Shown in pieces: positions 9,021 through 18,237 of a DNA stretch of 64,000 bases. The position numbers and the translations under genes are program-made. Under the pieces are notes generated by a model. It was not told where the DNA came from. It worked only from the letters and a program-made list of their open reading frames with translations, and made no database searches. Origin of the DNA: Myxococcota bacterium (lineage in GTDB: Bacteria > Myxococcota_A > UBA796 > JAFGLY01); the NCBI GenBank assembly GCA_024276675.1, contig JAJRWT010000008.1, forward strand, positions 42,050 through 106,049. The letters are read 5' to 3'. Numbering within the stretch: position 1 is the first letter of the stretch; each line of letters starts with the position of its first letter.

Positions 9021-12000
9021 TCAAGGTTCTCCCTCGTCAGCATGGTGGGCGGACTCCGGAGCTTTGCTTTCGGCACGACGCAGCTCTTCGATTTGCTGTA
9101 GGTTCAGGCGGGCCGGAGTGTTGCCCGGATCTTTTGCAAGTACCTGCATGAACTCCTTCTCGGCAGCGTCCAGCTCTCCACGAGTGGCCAGAATCTGACC
9201 GAGTCCGCCCCGGGCCAGGTAGAAGTCTGGATCACGCAGGACGGCTTCGCGGAAGTCATGCTCCGCACGTTCGTCCTGCCCCAGCTCGTAGTAGGCTCTG
9301 CCCCGCAGGAAATAGTGGTAGGCGGATGGTGACAGTCGCACTGTCCGCTCGGCCTCAACCAGCGCGGCATCGAATCTCTTCCAGGCGAGGTGGACCTCCG
9401 CCAGCGCCCCCCAGGGGGCCGCCTCGGTGCTGTCAGCCAGGGACGCGGCCTTGCGCAGGGCCTTTTCAGCCTGCTGGAGTTTTTGTGCCTTCAGCAGGAG
9501 CACTCCCAGGTTCTGGTGGCAGGTCCACTCGTTGGGATGCTCCTGGACTGCCTTCCGGAGGATTTGTTCAGCGCTGATCATGTCACCCCGGGCAGAACGA
9601 ATACGTGCCAGGCCGTTGAGGGCCTGCAACGAACCCGGCGCTCGCTCCAGTACCCAGCGGTATTGTTCCTCGGCTCGTGAAACATTGCCCCGCGCTTCCT
9701 GTACCTCTGCCAATAAAAGGGCGACCTCGGTACTTTCCGGGTTGAGCAATCGTGCCAGGGTCAACTGGTTGTCGGCTTCCGACCAGGCAGCGGAGAGGCT
9801 TCCCTCCTTTCTGGCTATTTCCATGGCCTTCCTGGCCTCTGCCAGGTGGGGCTGGATCAGCGAGTCCAGGCGCCTGCCACCGATGGCGCTCCTGCGAAGG
9901 TCTGCAGCTTGCTGGAAGAGTGCTTCCATGTCGCCCTTGCCAGAGTTGCGCAGCATGTCCATGAAGGTCCGGTTGGCATTCTGGCGGGCTTTCAGTAGCT
10001 GGATTATCGCGGGATCGTTCCCCGGGTCGAAGATCTCCTCTGGCTCGGAAAGGCTGGTCAGCAGCTCCGGGAGGACGAGCGCGGGGGATTTACCCAGAAC
10101 ATCTGGCAGCCAGAGACCCGAGCTGCCGGGAGGCCTGTAGATGCTGCCAAGTGTCGAGGAGTCGGCAGCAATGAGATTCCACATGCCCGAAGGGGAGAGG
10201 ACGGCGCGGTCAGCCACATCGATGACCGACCCCAACAGCGTGCCGAGACCCGTTGTTTCGTTCATGCGTTCACGAAGGCCTGGGATTGAAATGGCTGAAG
10301 TCTCGTTGCTGCCCACCACTATGAGTTGGTCGGCTCCCACCGGTGGGAGCCAGCATGTGGCCCCGGGGAAGATATCGGCAAACAAGCGCAGTATTCGTCT
10401 CAGGCTTTCAACACTCCACCATTCCAGCGAAACAACCGCCACGTAGACTCCACCGGGAGCAAGGTTGCCTGACACGGTGCGAAAGAGGTACCTGCCCGGC
10501 AGGAGACTCACAGCGTCCATCCAGGAACGGTTGACAAGGTGGAGGATGAGGTCCTGCCGCCCGGACTCCAGGGCGAGCCGGGCCGGACTCACGGGCCAGA
10601 GGTGGACGGCGGGCGCCAGCAGGAGCGGCTCGAGGCTATTCTGCTCTCTGACCATGGCGCGGATGGCCTCCGGTTGTGGAACCGCTACATCCAGCGTGCG
10701 CGGATCGTGGGCGAGCAAAGACTCGATGCCGAGGGAGGTGTCGTCTCCCAGAAGAAGATAACGACCATCATCGTGGGCCAGCATGGCTCCCAGGTGTGCT
10801 GCAAATGCGACCGAGCGGGCGAAGCGTCCCTGGCGCCCGACAGGAGTACCATCGGAGTCCAGGACCAGGTCGTCGTCGAGGGCGCGCAGAGAAAAAGCAC
10901 CCCTGGAGTCGATTCCGGATGCAATGTACGTGGACTGCTCCAGGAGTTCCCTGGTATGGGAGAGCCTTTGCGCACCCCGAAGGGACGTGTAGAGACCGGG
11001 CAGAAAGGCCCGGGAAGGTGATTGCGGAAAAACGTACCAGACCAACAGAGGCAGGAGAACGATGCCCGCGCCTGCCAGCCGCCGGCCCGTTCTTTTCCCG
11101 AAAACCAGGTAGAGAACTCCGAAGAGCCCTACCAGGGGCAGAACCAGCCACGTGCCGGTTCCAACTGATGCCACGGCAGCCGCAAAGCCAACACCAGCGA
11201 CCAGTACAAGCAACGCCATGCCTCGGGGGCTCGTGGAGCCACTGACGCCCCGGGGCGCTGATAGACCGGCGAAAAAGGCGGGTAGAGAGCTTGACAGGGC
11301 CAGGAGGCCCGTGAGGGCCGGCCGGGGGTCGGTCTGGGTGGAGAGCATGGAGAGAAGGGGGGCGCCCAAGGCCGGGAGCATGTTGACGATGGCGTATGCC
11401 ACGAGCAAAGACAGGGCGATTGGGAAAGGAGCCCACCAACCAGGGGAAGAGCGAGGATATCGCTGAAAAGGCAGCCTCGATCCGGTCACCAGGCGCCCAG
11501 CATCATGGGCGAACAGCGCGGCGGAGGTGGCCGCCAGAAAGCCCAGGGGCGTCGGATCCAGCCACGACCTTGCATGGCACCACACCCATCCGACCCCCAA
11601 GGCCGCCGCGTATGCCGATGCCACCTTGAAACCCGACAACCGGCGATGAGTCGTGGGGTCTTGCTGGAATACGGAGGCCGCCGTGGCAGCCGCCTTTGCC
11701 AGACGAGAGATGCCAAGCGCAGGGAGCAACGAGAGGAGGGTTGCCAGTGGCACCAAGACGAAGGGCGAAAAAAGCGGTGCCGACAGCAGGCCAATCACGA
11801 TGGCGGGCATGCTCGGACGGCTGCGGCTGCACCACAGGAAAGACGCTGCCGAGAGAAACGTGATGGTCGCCATTGCAAACAGGAGCCCCAGCCCGAAGAA
11901 CTGCGGCTGGTCCGGGAGAAGGCCCGCATTTTGTGACGCTCTATGAACGAGTTGGATGGCTGGAGCGGGCCACGAGAGCAGCGTGGCAGATACCAGCGCC

Positions 12001-12212
12001 GTGACGACGAGGGGCGCAGTCCGTCGAGACACTGTTCTTCCGGCAATCTCCGTCGCCAACACCCAGGAAAGTGAGCACGTCAGGAAAATGGCGGTGAAGA
12101 CAGCGGGCGATGCGCCGACGGCGCCAGCTCCGATGCAGAGTTGGCGGCCCAGCAGAGCGCCAATGGCCCAGGACGCGGAGGGCACGAGTACTCGATGGCT
12201 CCTGGCAATCAT
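9021..12212 (-). CDS. Polytopic membrane protein with spermidine-synthase-like domain and TPRs
   Basis: This 1063-residue protein has three parts. Residues 1 to about 400 hold a dozen or so hydrophobic segments. Residues about 410-700 resemble the membrane-linked spermidine synthase / Rossmann methyltransferase family, with a nucleotide-loop-like YLLLGDDTSLGIESLL and a strand-like DLILHLV. Residues about 790-1063 are TPRs. The normal GGGDG loop and the catalytic Asp-containing D-x-x-D-P segment of true spermidine synthases are not present, so aminopropyl transfer looks unlikely. The gene stands alone on the minus strand between two pilus operons. A paralogue-like architecture without TPRs occurs at 56330-58741. 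The true function is unknown; a membrane scaffold or sensing role is possible. Confidence 0.7.
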   Translation of the reverse strand: MIARSHRVLVPSASWAIGALLGRQLCIGAGAVGASPAVFTAIFLTCSLSWVLATEIAGRTVSRRTAPLVVTALVSATLLSWPAPAIQLVHRASQNAGLLPDQPQFFGLGLLFAMATITFLSAASFLWCSRSRPSMPAIVIGLLSAPLFSPFVLVPLATLLSLLPALGISRLAKAAATAASVFQQDPTTHRRLSGFKVASAYAAALGVGWVWCHARSWLDPTPLGFLAATSAALFAHDAGRLVTGSRLPFQRYPRSSPGWWAPFPIALSLLVAYAIVNMLPALGAPLLSMLSTQTDPRPALTGLLALSSSLPAFFAGLSAPRGVSGSTSPRGMALLVLVAGVGFAAAVASVGTGTWLVLPLVGLFGVLYLVFGKRTGRRLAGAGIVLLPLLVWYVFPQSPSRAFLPGLYTSLRGAQRLSHTRELLEQSTYIASGIDSRGAFSLRALDDDLVLDSDGTPVGRQGRFARSVAFAAHLGAMLAHDDGRYLLLGDDTSLGIESLLAHDPRTLDVAVPQPEAIRAMVREQNSLEPLLLAPAVHLWPVSPARLALESGRQDLILHLVNRSWMDAVSLLPGRYLFRTVSGNLAPGGVYVAVVSLEWWSVESLRRILRLFADIFPGATCWLPPVGADQLIVVGSNETSAISIPGLRERMNETTGLGTLLGSVIDVADRAVLSPSGMWNLIAADSSTLGSIYRPPGSSGLWLPDVLGKSPALVLPELLTSLSEPEEIFDPGNDPAIIQLLKARQNANRTFMDMLRNSGKGDMEALFQQAADLRRSAIGGRRLDSLIQPHLAEARKAMEIARKEGSLSAAWSEADNQLTLARLLNPESTEVALLLAEVQEARGNVSRAEEQYRWVLERAPGSLQALNGLARIRSARGDMISAEQILRKAVQEHPNEWTCHQNLGVLLLKAQKLQQAEKALRKAASLADSTEAAPWGALAEVHLAWKRFDAALVEAERTVRLSPSAYHYFLRGRAYYELGQDERAEHDFREAVLRDPDFYLARGGLGQILATRGELDAAEKEFMQVLAKDPGNTPARLNLQQIEELRRAESKAPESAHHADEGEP

Positions 12213-12264
12213 CTGTGGTCAATCATCTCGTTTGCGCAACTCGTGCTGACTGGCCAGTACCCAT

Positions 12265-12293
12265 CCTGAAAAGGCTCGGTCCGCCTTTTCAGG
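12265..12293. repeat. Perfect 11-bp inverted repeat (hairpin)
   Basis: CCTGAAAAGGC and GCCTTTTCAGG flank a 7-base loop, 53 bp upstream of the minus-strand membrane/TPR gene start. Because it lies between divergent genes it is unlikely to terminate either one. It could be a leader hairpin or a protein-binding site. Confidence 0.5.
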
Positions 12294-12590
12294 ACGAGTA
12301 CTTGCGAAGGTGCTCGAAATTTCCAAAAAAGCAAGATGTATGAACATGGGCCGTTGGAATGACATTTCTTCGATGCGGATTAATTGTTATGAAGTCCCGG
12401 CCTGCCCGAAAAAAGCAGGCAACATGGATTTCCCCCGGGATGGTGGCGGAACGTTTCCCTCGCGGAAAGTGGATTCGGACCTGTTGAATTCAAGCACATC
12501 GTGGGTTGGGCGATGCGCTTTCGGCGGGAATTGAACCGACAGGCGCGGTCTTTTCACGCCAAATAGCGCAGGGCTGGACGGGAACGTCGT

Positions 12591-12620
12591 TTGACTTTCA
12601 AGCCTGAAAGTAGCTAGATA
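12591..12620 (+). promoter_or_regulatory. Candidate sigma-70-like promoter for pilMNOPQ
   Basis: TTGACT (12591-12596) is followed after 18 bases by TAGATA (12615-12620), roughly 200 bp upstream of pilM. The -35 match is good and the -10 match is weak. A CTTTCA/TGAAAG inverted repeat overlaps the spacer. Confidence 0.3.
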
Positions 12621-12823
12621 GCTCATCGTGCCTACTGTGATCCTCGCCATTTTTTTCTGCTTGCCGAAACTATTTATCGTCAGCCCTTAACAAAAACCCC
12701 GAAGCCTTCTTTACCTGTCAAACCCGAAAGTGGTAAAATGATAATTATCGCTTGTTTGATGAGCCCGCCATCCACCAGCAGCAGCGGGAGTTGACAGGAA
12801 AAAGGAACGAGAAGTCGAAGGAC

Positions 12824-13894
12824 ATGGACTGGTTTTCCCGATCGAAGAACGCAGTTGGGCTCGACATCGGCTCGAGTCACGTCAAGGTGCTGGAGCTGTT
12901 CCAGACCAAGGCCAAGAACTATCGTCTCGGCAACTTTGGAATGGTACGCCTTCCTCCCGAGGCCATCGTCGACGGGGCCGTGATGAACGCAAGTGTCATC
13001 GTCGACGCCATCAGGGAACTCATCCAGCGCCATCGAATCAAGACCAGGGACGTGATCGCCTCGGTTGCGGGGCACTCCGTGATCATCAAGCGAATCAATC
13101 TCCCGGTGATGACGCCCGACGAACTGGAAGAGTCCATACAGTGGGAAGCGGAGCAGTACATTCCTTTCGATGTGAACGATGTCAACATCGACGTCCAGAT
13201 CCTGGACGAGGCCGGAGACGAAGCTGGGCAGATGGAGGTTCTCCTGGTGGCGGCCCGCAAGGAGTTGGTCAACGAATACGTCTCCCTCATCCACGAAGCC
13301 GGCCTGACTCCCGCCATCATCGACGTGGACGCCTTCGCAATCGAGAACGCTTTCGAACTCAACTACGATGTACCGGACGACACCATCGCCCTTGTAAACA
13401 TCGGTTCCGGAAGCGTGAACATCAACGTGATAAGGCGTGGCGTCACCGCTTTCACGCGCGACCTTGGGATGGGAGGCCGGCAGGTCACCGAGGAAATCCA
13501 ACGAGCCTTGAACATCTCCTTCGAAGAAGCCGAAAACATGAAAGTGGGTGGAGACGAGCGAGATGCCGACGCCGTCGTCCCGGAAGAGATCGAAGGCGTC
13601 ATCAGGACCGTCAGCGAGTCCATCGCCACGGAGGTCCATCGATCCCTGGATTTCTACCTCTCCACAGCAGCGGGTGATCGGCTGTCGAGGATCTACCTTT
13701 CGGGCGGAGGCGCTCACACCCCGGGCCTCGGCCAGGCCATCTCCAGGCTGGCCAACGCCCCAATCGAGGTAATGGATCCATTTCGCAACATCGAGATAGA
13801 TGAACGCAGTTTCAATCCGCGATTTCTGCAGGACGTCGCCTCCCAGGCATGTGTGGCGGTTGGCCTTGCACTGCGCGTCCCGGGTGACAAATGA
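12824..13894 (+). CDS. pilM: Type IV pilus inner-membrane assembly ATPase-like protein PilM
   Basis: PilM is an actin/FtsA-like cytoplasmic protein that binds the PilN N-terminus and links the pilus motor to the PilNOP alignment complex. This 356-residue copy starts MDWFSRSKNAVGLDIGSSHV, the usual PilM opening with the phosphate-1 motif GLDIGSSHVK. It also has GSGSVNINVIRRG and a late YLSGGGAHTPGL adenosine motif. The ATG at 12824 fits family length and follows GAAGGAC; the open frame continues 24 codons upstream without similarity. The stop overlaps pilN as ATGA. It is first in the pilMNOPQ operon. Confidence 0.95.
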   Translation: MDWFSRSKNAVGLDIGSSHVKVLELFQTKAKNYRLGNFGMVRLPPEAIVDGAVMNASVIVDAIRELIQRHRIKTRDVIASVAGHSVIIKRINLPVMTPDELEESIQWEAEQYIPFDVNDVNIDVQILDEAGDEAGQMEVLLVAARKELVNEYVSLIHEAGLTPAIIDVDAFAIENAFELNYDVPDDTIALVNIGSGSVNINVIRRGVTAFTRDLGMGGRQVTEEIQRALNISFEEAENMKVGGDERDADAVVPEEIEGVIRTVSESIATEVHRSLDFYLSTAAGDRLSRIYLSGGGAHTPGLGQAISRLANAPIEVMDPFRNIEIDERSFNPRFLQDVASQACVAVGLALRVPGDK

Positions 13895-14508
13895 TCCGCA
13901 TCAACCTGCTGCCCGTCAGGATCAGCCGCCGTCAGGAAGCTGTCAAGAGGGAGTTGATTCTTGGAGGCATCGGACTCGCATTTCTGTTTGCGATCTGCCT
14001 CGTGCTCTACTTGCTGGTGGCCGCGAGCAACAACGAGGTACGTGCACAGAACGTACAGCTTGAAAAGGATCTGGAAAACCTGAAGGCAATCGTGGCCAGG
14101 GTCGACGAGATCGAAAAGTTCAACCAAGAGCTGCGTCGAAAGCTGTCGGTGATCGAAAAGCTTCAGGAAAACAAGGTCGGTCCTGTCCACCTGCTCGACG
14201 AACTCTCCTCATCCACCCCCGAAAAACTATACCTGCGAAGCCTCCAGGAGCGGCAGAAGAAGATCACGCTCGTGGGCTCCGCCGCCTCCAACGAAGTGAT
14301 ATCCCAATTTTTGATAAACCTCGAGAAGTCTGTGTGGTTCGACGAGGTCTACCTCATGAGCATCGACCAGGAGGAGGTCGGTGGTTTCAATCTGAAATCC
14401 TTCCAGATAACTGCACGCATGGTGGTTCCCAGTAACAACACGGCAGGGAGAAACCAGGAAGCCGCATCTGGAGACCCCAAGAAGGGCCGGAAGGCCAGTG
14501 AAGGATAG
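13891..14508 (+). CDS. pilN: Type IV pilus alignment protein PilN
   Basis: This 205-residue bitopic inner-membrane protein begins MIRINLLPVR, the hallmark INLLP peptide that docks into PilM. One transmembrane helix (about 27-46, GIGLAFLFAICLVLYLLVAA) is followed by a periplasmic coiled coil and the ferredoxin-like PilN domain. The length matches the family. Translation is coupled to pilM by ATGA. It pairs with PilO in the periplasm. Confidence 0.95.
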   Translation: MIRINLLPVRISRRQEAVKRELILGGIGLAFLFAICLVLYLLVAASNNEVRAQNVQLEKDLENLKAIVARVDEIEKFNQELRRKLSVIEKLQENKVGPVHLLDELSSSTPEKLYLRSLQERQKKITLVGSAASNEVISQFLINLEKSVWFDEVYLMSIDQEEVGGFNLKSFQITARMVVPSNNTAGRNQEAASGDPKKGRKASEG

Positions 14509-14536
14509 GCCCACCGCTTTGTGGACGGAGTAACCT

Positions 14537-15178
14537 TTGGACTACCAAGAGATCCTGGACAAGATCGGTACCCTGCCACGAGCGCAGCGTCTGGCGGCCA
14601 TTGCCGTGATCTACGTGATCTTTGCGCTGCTCTTCTATTTCGTGCTCTATTCGCCAAAGCAGGGAGAGCAGGGCTCGCTCAGGGCGCAGCAGGCGGAGCT
14701 TCAGAGCAAGAAGACCGAAGTCGAGCGGAGAGCGCAAGACAAGGAAGCATTCGAGAAGGAACTCGAGAACCTCACCGCCCAACTGAAGCTGGCCCTGCGG
14801 CAGCTTCCCGACAACCGCGAGATCCCCGATCTCCTCTCGAGGATCAGCACCATTGCCCGCAGGATAGGCCTCGAAATACGCAGTTTTCTTCCAAAGTCTG
14901 AAGTGCTGCACGAGTTTCATGCCGAAGTTCCAGTGCAATTGGAAGTAGGTGGCAGCTACCACGAAGTCGCCATGTTCTTTGATCGGCTCTCAAAGTTGGG
15001 TCGAATAGTGTACGTGCAGGACATCGAGATCAAGAATCCTGTGGAAACCGGGGGCAAGGTGGAGTTGACCGTCACTGGTACCCTCACTACCTTCAGGTTT
15101 CTTTCCGAGGAAGAACGTGTGAAGCAGGCCGAGGCCAAGAAGGCCACCGGACGCCGTGCAGGACGTAAGAAAAAGTGA
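14537..15178 (+). CDS. pilO: Type IV pilus alignment protein PilO
   Basis: This 213-residue inner-membrane protein has a short cytoplasmic N-terminus, one transmembrane helix (about 20-38), a coiled coil with many Glu/Gln/Lys residues, and a C-terminal ferredoxin-like domain. It is homologous in layout to PilN, with which it forms heterodimers. The start is TTG at 14537, supported by GGAG 6 bases upstream and by the MDYQEILDKI beginning. It is the only TTG start I assign. It lies 28 bp after pilN, and its stop overlaps the GTG of pilP. Confidence 0.93.
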   Translation: MDYQEILDKIGTLPRAQRLAAIAVIYVIFALLFYFVLYSPKQGEQGSLRAQQAELQSKKTEVERRAQDKEAFEKELENLTAQLKLALRQLPDNREIPDLLSRISTIARRIGLEIRSFLPKSEVLHEFHAEVPVQLEVGGSYHEVAMFFDRLSKLGRIVYVQDIEIKNPVETGGKVELTVTGTLTTFRFLSEEERVKQAEAKKATGRRAGRKKK

Positions 15179-15702
15179 AGAAAGGGCTATTGCGAATGCG
15201 CTTCTTCCCGTTGGTAGTTCCGGCGCTCTTGATGCTCACAACGAGTTGTGGGGATGAATCGCCCCCCGCAGGTACCACGACCGTGGCATCCACCCCGCCC
15301 AGGTCGAAGGCCAAGGATGTGGATGCAGGCGCCGACGACGAGGCATCCGCCGAGTCCGAATACGTCTACAACCCGATTGGAAAACGTGATCCCTTCCGAA
15401 CCTTCATTGCCATGGCAGAAGAAGAAGAGATTCGCTCTCCCACGCCATTGCAGCGCTACGAGATCGACCAGTACCAGCTCACGGGCATTGTGTGGGGCAT
15501 CGAAAGACCAAGAGCGCTCATGGAAGATCCCGAAGGGGTTGGACACGTGGTTGAACAGGGCACCTATATCGGAAGGAACTGGGGTAAGATCACACAGATC
15601 ACGAGTGAAAAGATAGTGGTGACAGAAGAGTACCTCACTCCCGATGGTTCGCTCGTCGTAAATCTTATCGAGATAAAGCTCAACACGCCGGGGGAAGAAT
15701 AA
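15175..15702 (+). CDS. pilP: Type IV pilus lipoprotein PilP
   Basis: This is a 175-residue periplasmic lipoprotein. The GTG at 15175 overlaps the pilO stop (GTGA); an ATG at 15196 is an alternative that keeps the signal sequence. A hydrophobic leader ends at Cys25 (LTTSC), followed by a low-complexity Ala/Asp/Glu linker and then the PilP beta domain (NPIGKRDPFRTF, YQLTGIVWG, VVEQGTYIGRNWGKI). PilP connects the PilN/PilO complex to the N-terminal domains of the secretin PilQ. The next gene is pilQ, 3 bp downstream. Confidence 0.95.
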   Translation: MKKGLLRMRFFPLVVPALLMLTTSCGDESPPAGTTTVASTPPRSKAKDVDAGADDEASAESEYVYNPIGKRDPFRTFIAMAEEEEIRSPTPLQRYEIDQYQLTGIVWGIERPRALMEDPEGVGHVVEQGTYIGRNWGKITQITSEKIVVTEEYLTPDGSLVVNLIEIKLNTPGEE

Positions 15703-15705
15703 ACC

Positions 15706-18195
15706 ATGACCCGCACTTCCAGGTCCCTTGGAGCACAATCGAGGCCAGACCCACGGACACGGCATCGTCGTGCCGGCTGTAGTCCATCAATCCGGGCTCT
15801 GGTTCTCTTTCACCTTGCAGCCACCTGCCTGCTCCTGCTGGGACTGTTCCCCCCCATCGGCTCCGCCGAGGCCGCCGACATGGATCTACCCGTGGTCCAA
15901 TCCGTGGACGTGGTGGACGGTGAGCCTTGCGCGGTCTCCATCCGCCTGACCAGAGCCATCACCGGAGCGGCCATAGGGAGCTTCTTCCTTTCGGACCCCG
16001 AGCGCCTGGTGGTGGACCTCTCAGATGCAGGAATGGGAGAAGAGCCCCTGGACCTCATCGACTCCGGCTGCTTTGTCTCAAAAATCGATGCGGAAGAAAT
16101 CGAAGAACCCGCCGGGACACTCCTGCGGATCACGCTCTACCTTCAGCGGGCGGTGGAGCACGATCTCGAAGTAGAAGGCGACACCATCAGGATCGTACTG
16201 GCTGCCGCCACACCGAAGCAGGATCTGTTGAGTTCCTCTTCCCCTGCCGAGAGCGCCCAGGGCTCTCCGGGGCAGCTCCTGCAAGAACAACAAGTCTCCG
16301 CTGGAAGGCCGCTCTCGGGTCCAGAGCTTTCGGTGGATGCGCCATCCACCGTATCGAGCCTGGACTTCAAGAGCCTGGAAGACGTCAGCAGGGTCATTAT
16401 CGGTACCAACAAGAGCATCGACTTCACGTCAGCCCACCCCGAAACCAACCTCATCGTCGTTGACCTGGTGGGCGCCCTCCTTGCCAACAGCCTGGACCGG
16501 CCGCTCGACATATCTCAATTCATCAGCCCTGTACGCATGGTACGGGCCTACAGGACCCGCTCCGGCACACGCGTCGCAATCAACCTCCGCCGCAGCACCG
16601 ACTACGAAATCGTTCGTGTGTCCGACAACCTCATCTACGTGGACGTGGCGGTCCCCGAAGACATGAAGGATGATCGGCTCCTGGCACGTCAGTCCTTCAG
16701 CCTGGCGGCTCCATCGGGGCCAGAGAGCAGCCAACAGGAGGGATTGCGCAGTGCCTACCAGCAGGAGCTGCTCATCGGGTCCACGGGGCGTACCGTGGAC
16801 CCGCAAGCCGTGTTCGGTTCCGGTGTCGGGAGCATGGATCCCTCTTCGATGGTTGGGATGGCCGCCGGTTTCATGTACGACAACTCCACTGCCACGGGCC
16901 TCCCCTACACGGGCCAGAAGATCAACGTAGACCTGGTGAACGCTGATATACACTCCGTATTCCGGCTCATTTCCCACGTCTCCAAGCTCAACCTTGTGGC
17001 TGGCGATGACGTCTCCGGGCGCATCACCGTGAGCCTGGAGAATGTTCCCTGGGACCAGGCATTCGCTGCCATACTCCAGGCGAAGGGCCTGGGATCCCAG
17101 CGTTTTGGCAACATCGTCCGGATCGCCCCCATCGAAACCATCAAAGCCGAACAGCAAACCGCTCTGGAAGCCAAGAGGGCCGCCGACGAACTGGAAGAGT
17201 TGCAGCTACTGGTGGTGCCTCTTGACTTCGCCCAGGCGGATGACCTCTCGGAACAGGTGGAGGCGGTTCTTTCCGGCCGCGGCACCATCGAGGTGGACTC
17301 ACGCAGCAACCAGCTCGTCATCCAGGACACCGAGGCAAACCTGGCCCAGGTCCGTGAACTGATACGGCAGTTGGACACATCCACTCCGCAGATTCTCATC
17401 GAAGCGCGCATCGTGGAAGCGACGAGCAATTTCTCCAGGGGGCTGGGGATCCAGTGGGGTGGCGTGCTGGATGCCAGCGCCACCACCGGTTCTGCAACTG
17501 GCTCCTACTTCCCCAACAGCATCAGCGCCGTGGGAGGAATCGACCGAGAAGGGCTGGGTGGCTCCGTATACTGGCAGGACTATGAAGAGTCCGGCACCGA
17601 AAGCCTGATTGCAGACCTGGGCTCACCAGTGGGAGAGACATCCGCGCTATCCCTCAACCTGGGCAGCATAACGGGCATACTGGACCTGGACGCCAGACTC
17701 AGCGCCATGGAATCCGAAGGATGGGGCAAGATCGTATCCAGCCCCCATGTCACCACCATGGACAACCAGGAAGCCTCCATAAAACAAGGCGCCCGGATTC
17801 CATTCCTCTCCACCAGCGCCGGGGGTACCCAGGTCAAGTTCGTCACCGCGGCGCTCACCTTGACGGTTACTCCGCATATCACGACCGACAACACAATTTT
17901 CCTTGAACTGGACGTGACCAACGACCGCCCGGACTTTTCACAGTCTGTTCAGGGTCAGCCAGCCATCCAGATCAAGCAAGCCACTACCGCTTTGCTGGTG
18001 GAAGACGGAGACACAACCGTAATCGGTGGTGTATATGCCACCGAAAACTCCTTCAACCAGGACAAGGTGCCGTTCCTGTCGAAGATCCCCCTCCTGGGCT
18101 ACCTGTTCCGAAATTCCGGTGAAGTGGTATCCAGGAACGAGATGCTCGTCTTCATCACTCCGCGAGTCCTCTCCACCAATGCGAATTCTGGATAA
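15706..18195 (+). CDS. pilQ: Type IV pilus outer-membrane secretin PilQ
   Basis: This 829-residue secretin has an N-terminal signal peptide with a long, Arg-rich n-region. Two peptidoglycan-binding AMIN domains follow (about 60-170 and 215-320), then a variable linker. Next come an STN/N0 domain (INVDLVNADIHSVFRLISHV), a secretin N1 domain and the C-terminal secretin beta-barrel domain from about 560 (QILIEARIVEATSNFSRGLG). It ends with LFRNSGEVVSRNEMLVFITP, the usual secretin C-terminal signature. It forms the multimeric gate through which the pilus crosses the outer membrane. It closes the core pilMNOPQ set. Confidence 0.96.
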   Translation: MTRTSRSLGAQSRPDPRTRHRRAGCSPSIRALVLFHLAATCLLLLGLFPPIGSAEAADMDLPVVQSVDVVDGEPCAVSIRLTRAITGAAIGSFFLSDPERLVVDLSDAGMGEEPLDLIDSGCFVSKIDAEEIEEPAGTLLRITLYLQRAVEHDLEVEGDTIRIVLAAATPKQDLLSSSSPAESAQGSPGQLLQEQQVSAGRPLSGPELSVDAPSTVSSLDFKSLEDVSRVIIGTNKSIDFTSAHPETNLIVVDLVGALLANSLDRPLDISQFISPVRMVRAYRTRSGTRVAINLRRSTDYEIVRVSDNLIYVDVAVPEDMKDDRLLARQSFSLAAPSGPESSQQEGLRSAYQQELLIGSTGRTVDPQAVFGSGVGSMDPSSMVGMAAGFMYDNSTATGLPYTGQKINVDLVNADIHSVFRLISHVSKLNLVAGDDVSGRITVSLENVPWDQAFAAILQAKGLGSQRFGNIVRIAPIETIKAEQQTALEAKRAADELEELQLLVVPLDFAQADDLSEQVEAVLSGRGTIEVDSRSNQLVIQDTEANLAQVRELIRQLDTSTPQILIEARIVEATSNFSRGLGIQWGGVLDASATTGSATGSYFPNSISAVGGIDREGLGGSVYWQDYEESGTESLIADLGSPVGETSALSLNLGSITGILDLDARLSAMESEGWGKIVSSPHVTTMDNQEASIKQGARIPFLSTSAGGTQVKFVTAALTLTVTPHITTDNTIFLELDVTNDRPDFSQSVQGQPAIQIKQATTALLVEDGDTTVIGGVYATENSFNQDKVPFLSKIPLLGYLFRNSGEVVSRNEMLVFITPRVLSTNANSG

Positions 18196-18237
18196 TGGGC
18201 TCCCTGCGCCCGCGGTCGGGACCAAGGAGGGCTGGGG

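Larger units (their letters stand above)
12213..12823. other. Divergent intergenic region upstream of pilM
   Basis: This 611-bp spacer separates the divergent membrane/TPR gene and pilM and is visibly more AT-rich than the coding DNA around it. It holds the hairpin at 12265-12293, a second small inverted repeat GCCTGC/GCAGGC (12400-12405 and 12415-12420), a candidate promoter near 12591-12620, and a 10-bp palindrome GATAATTATC at 12740-12749, about 75 bp before pilM. I find no convincing sigma-54 motif and no credible gene. Confidence 0.6.

Noticed and set aside
12518..12545. T-arm-like GGTTCAATTCCCGCC on the minus strand
   Set aside because: The stem has a mismatch, and no matching acceptor or anticodon arm can be drawn upstream.
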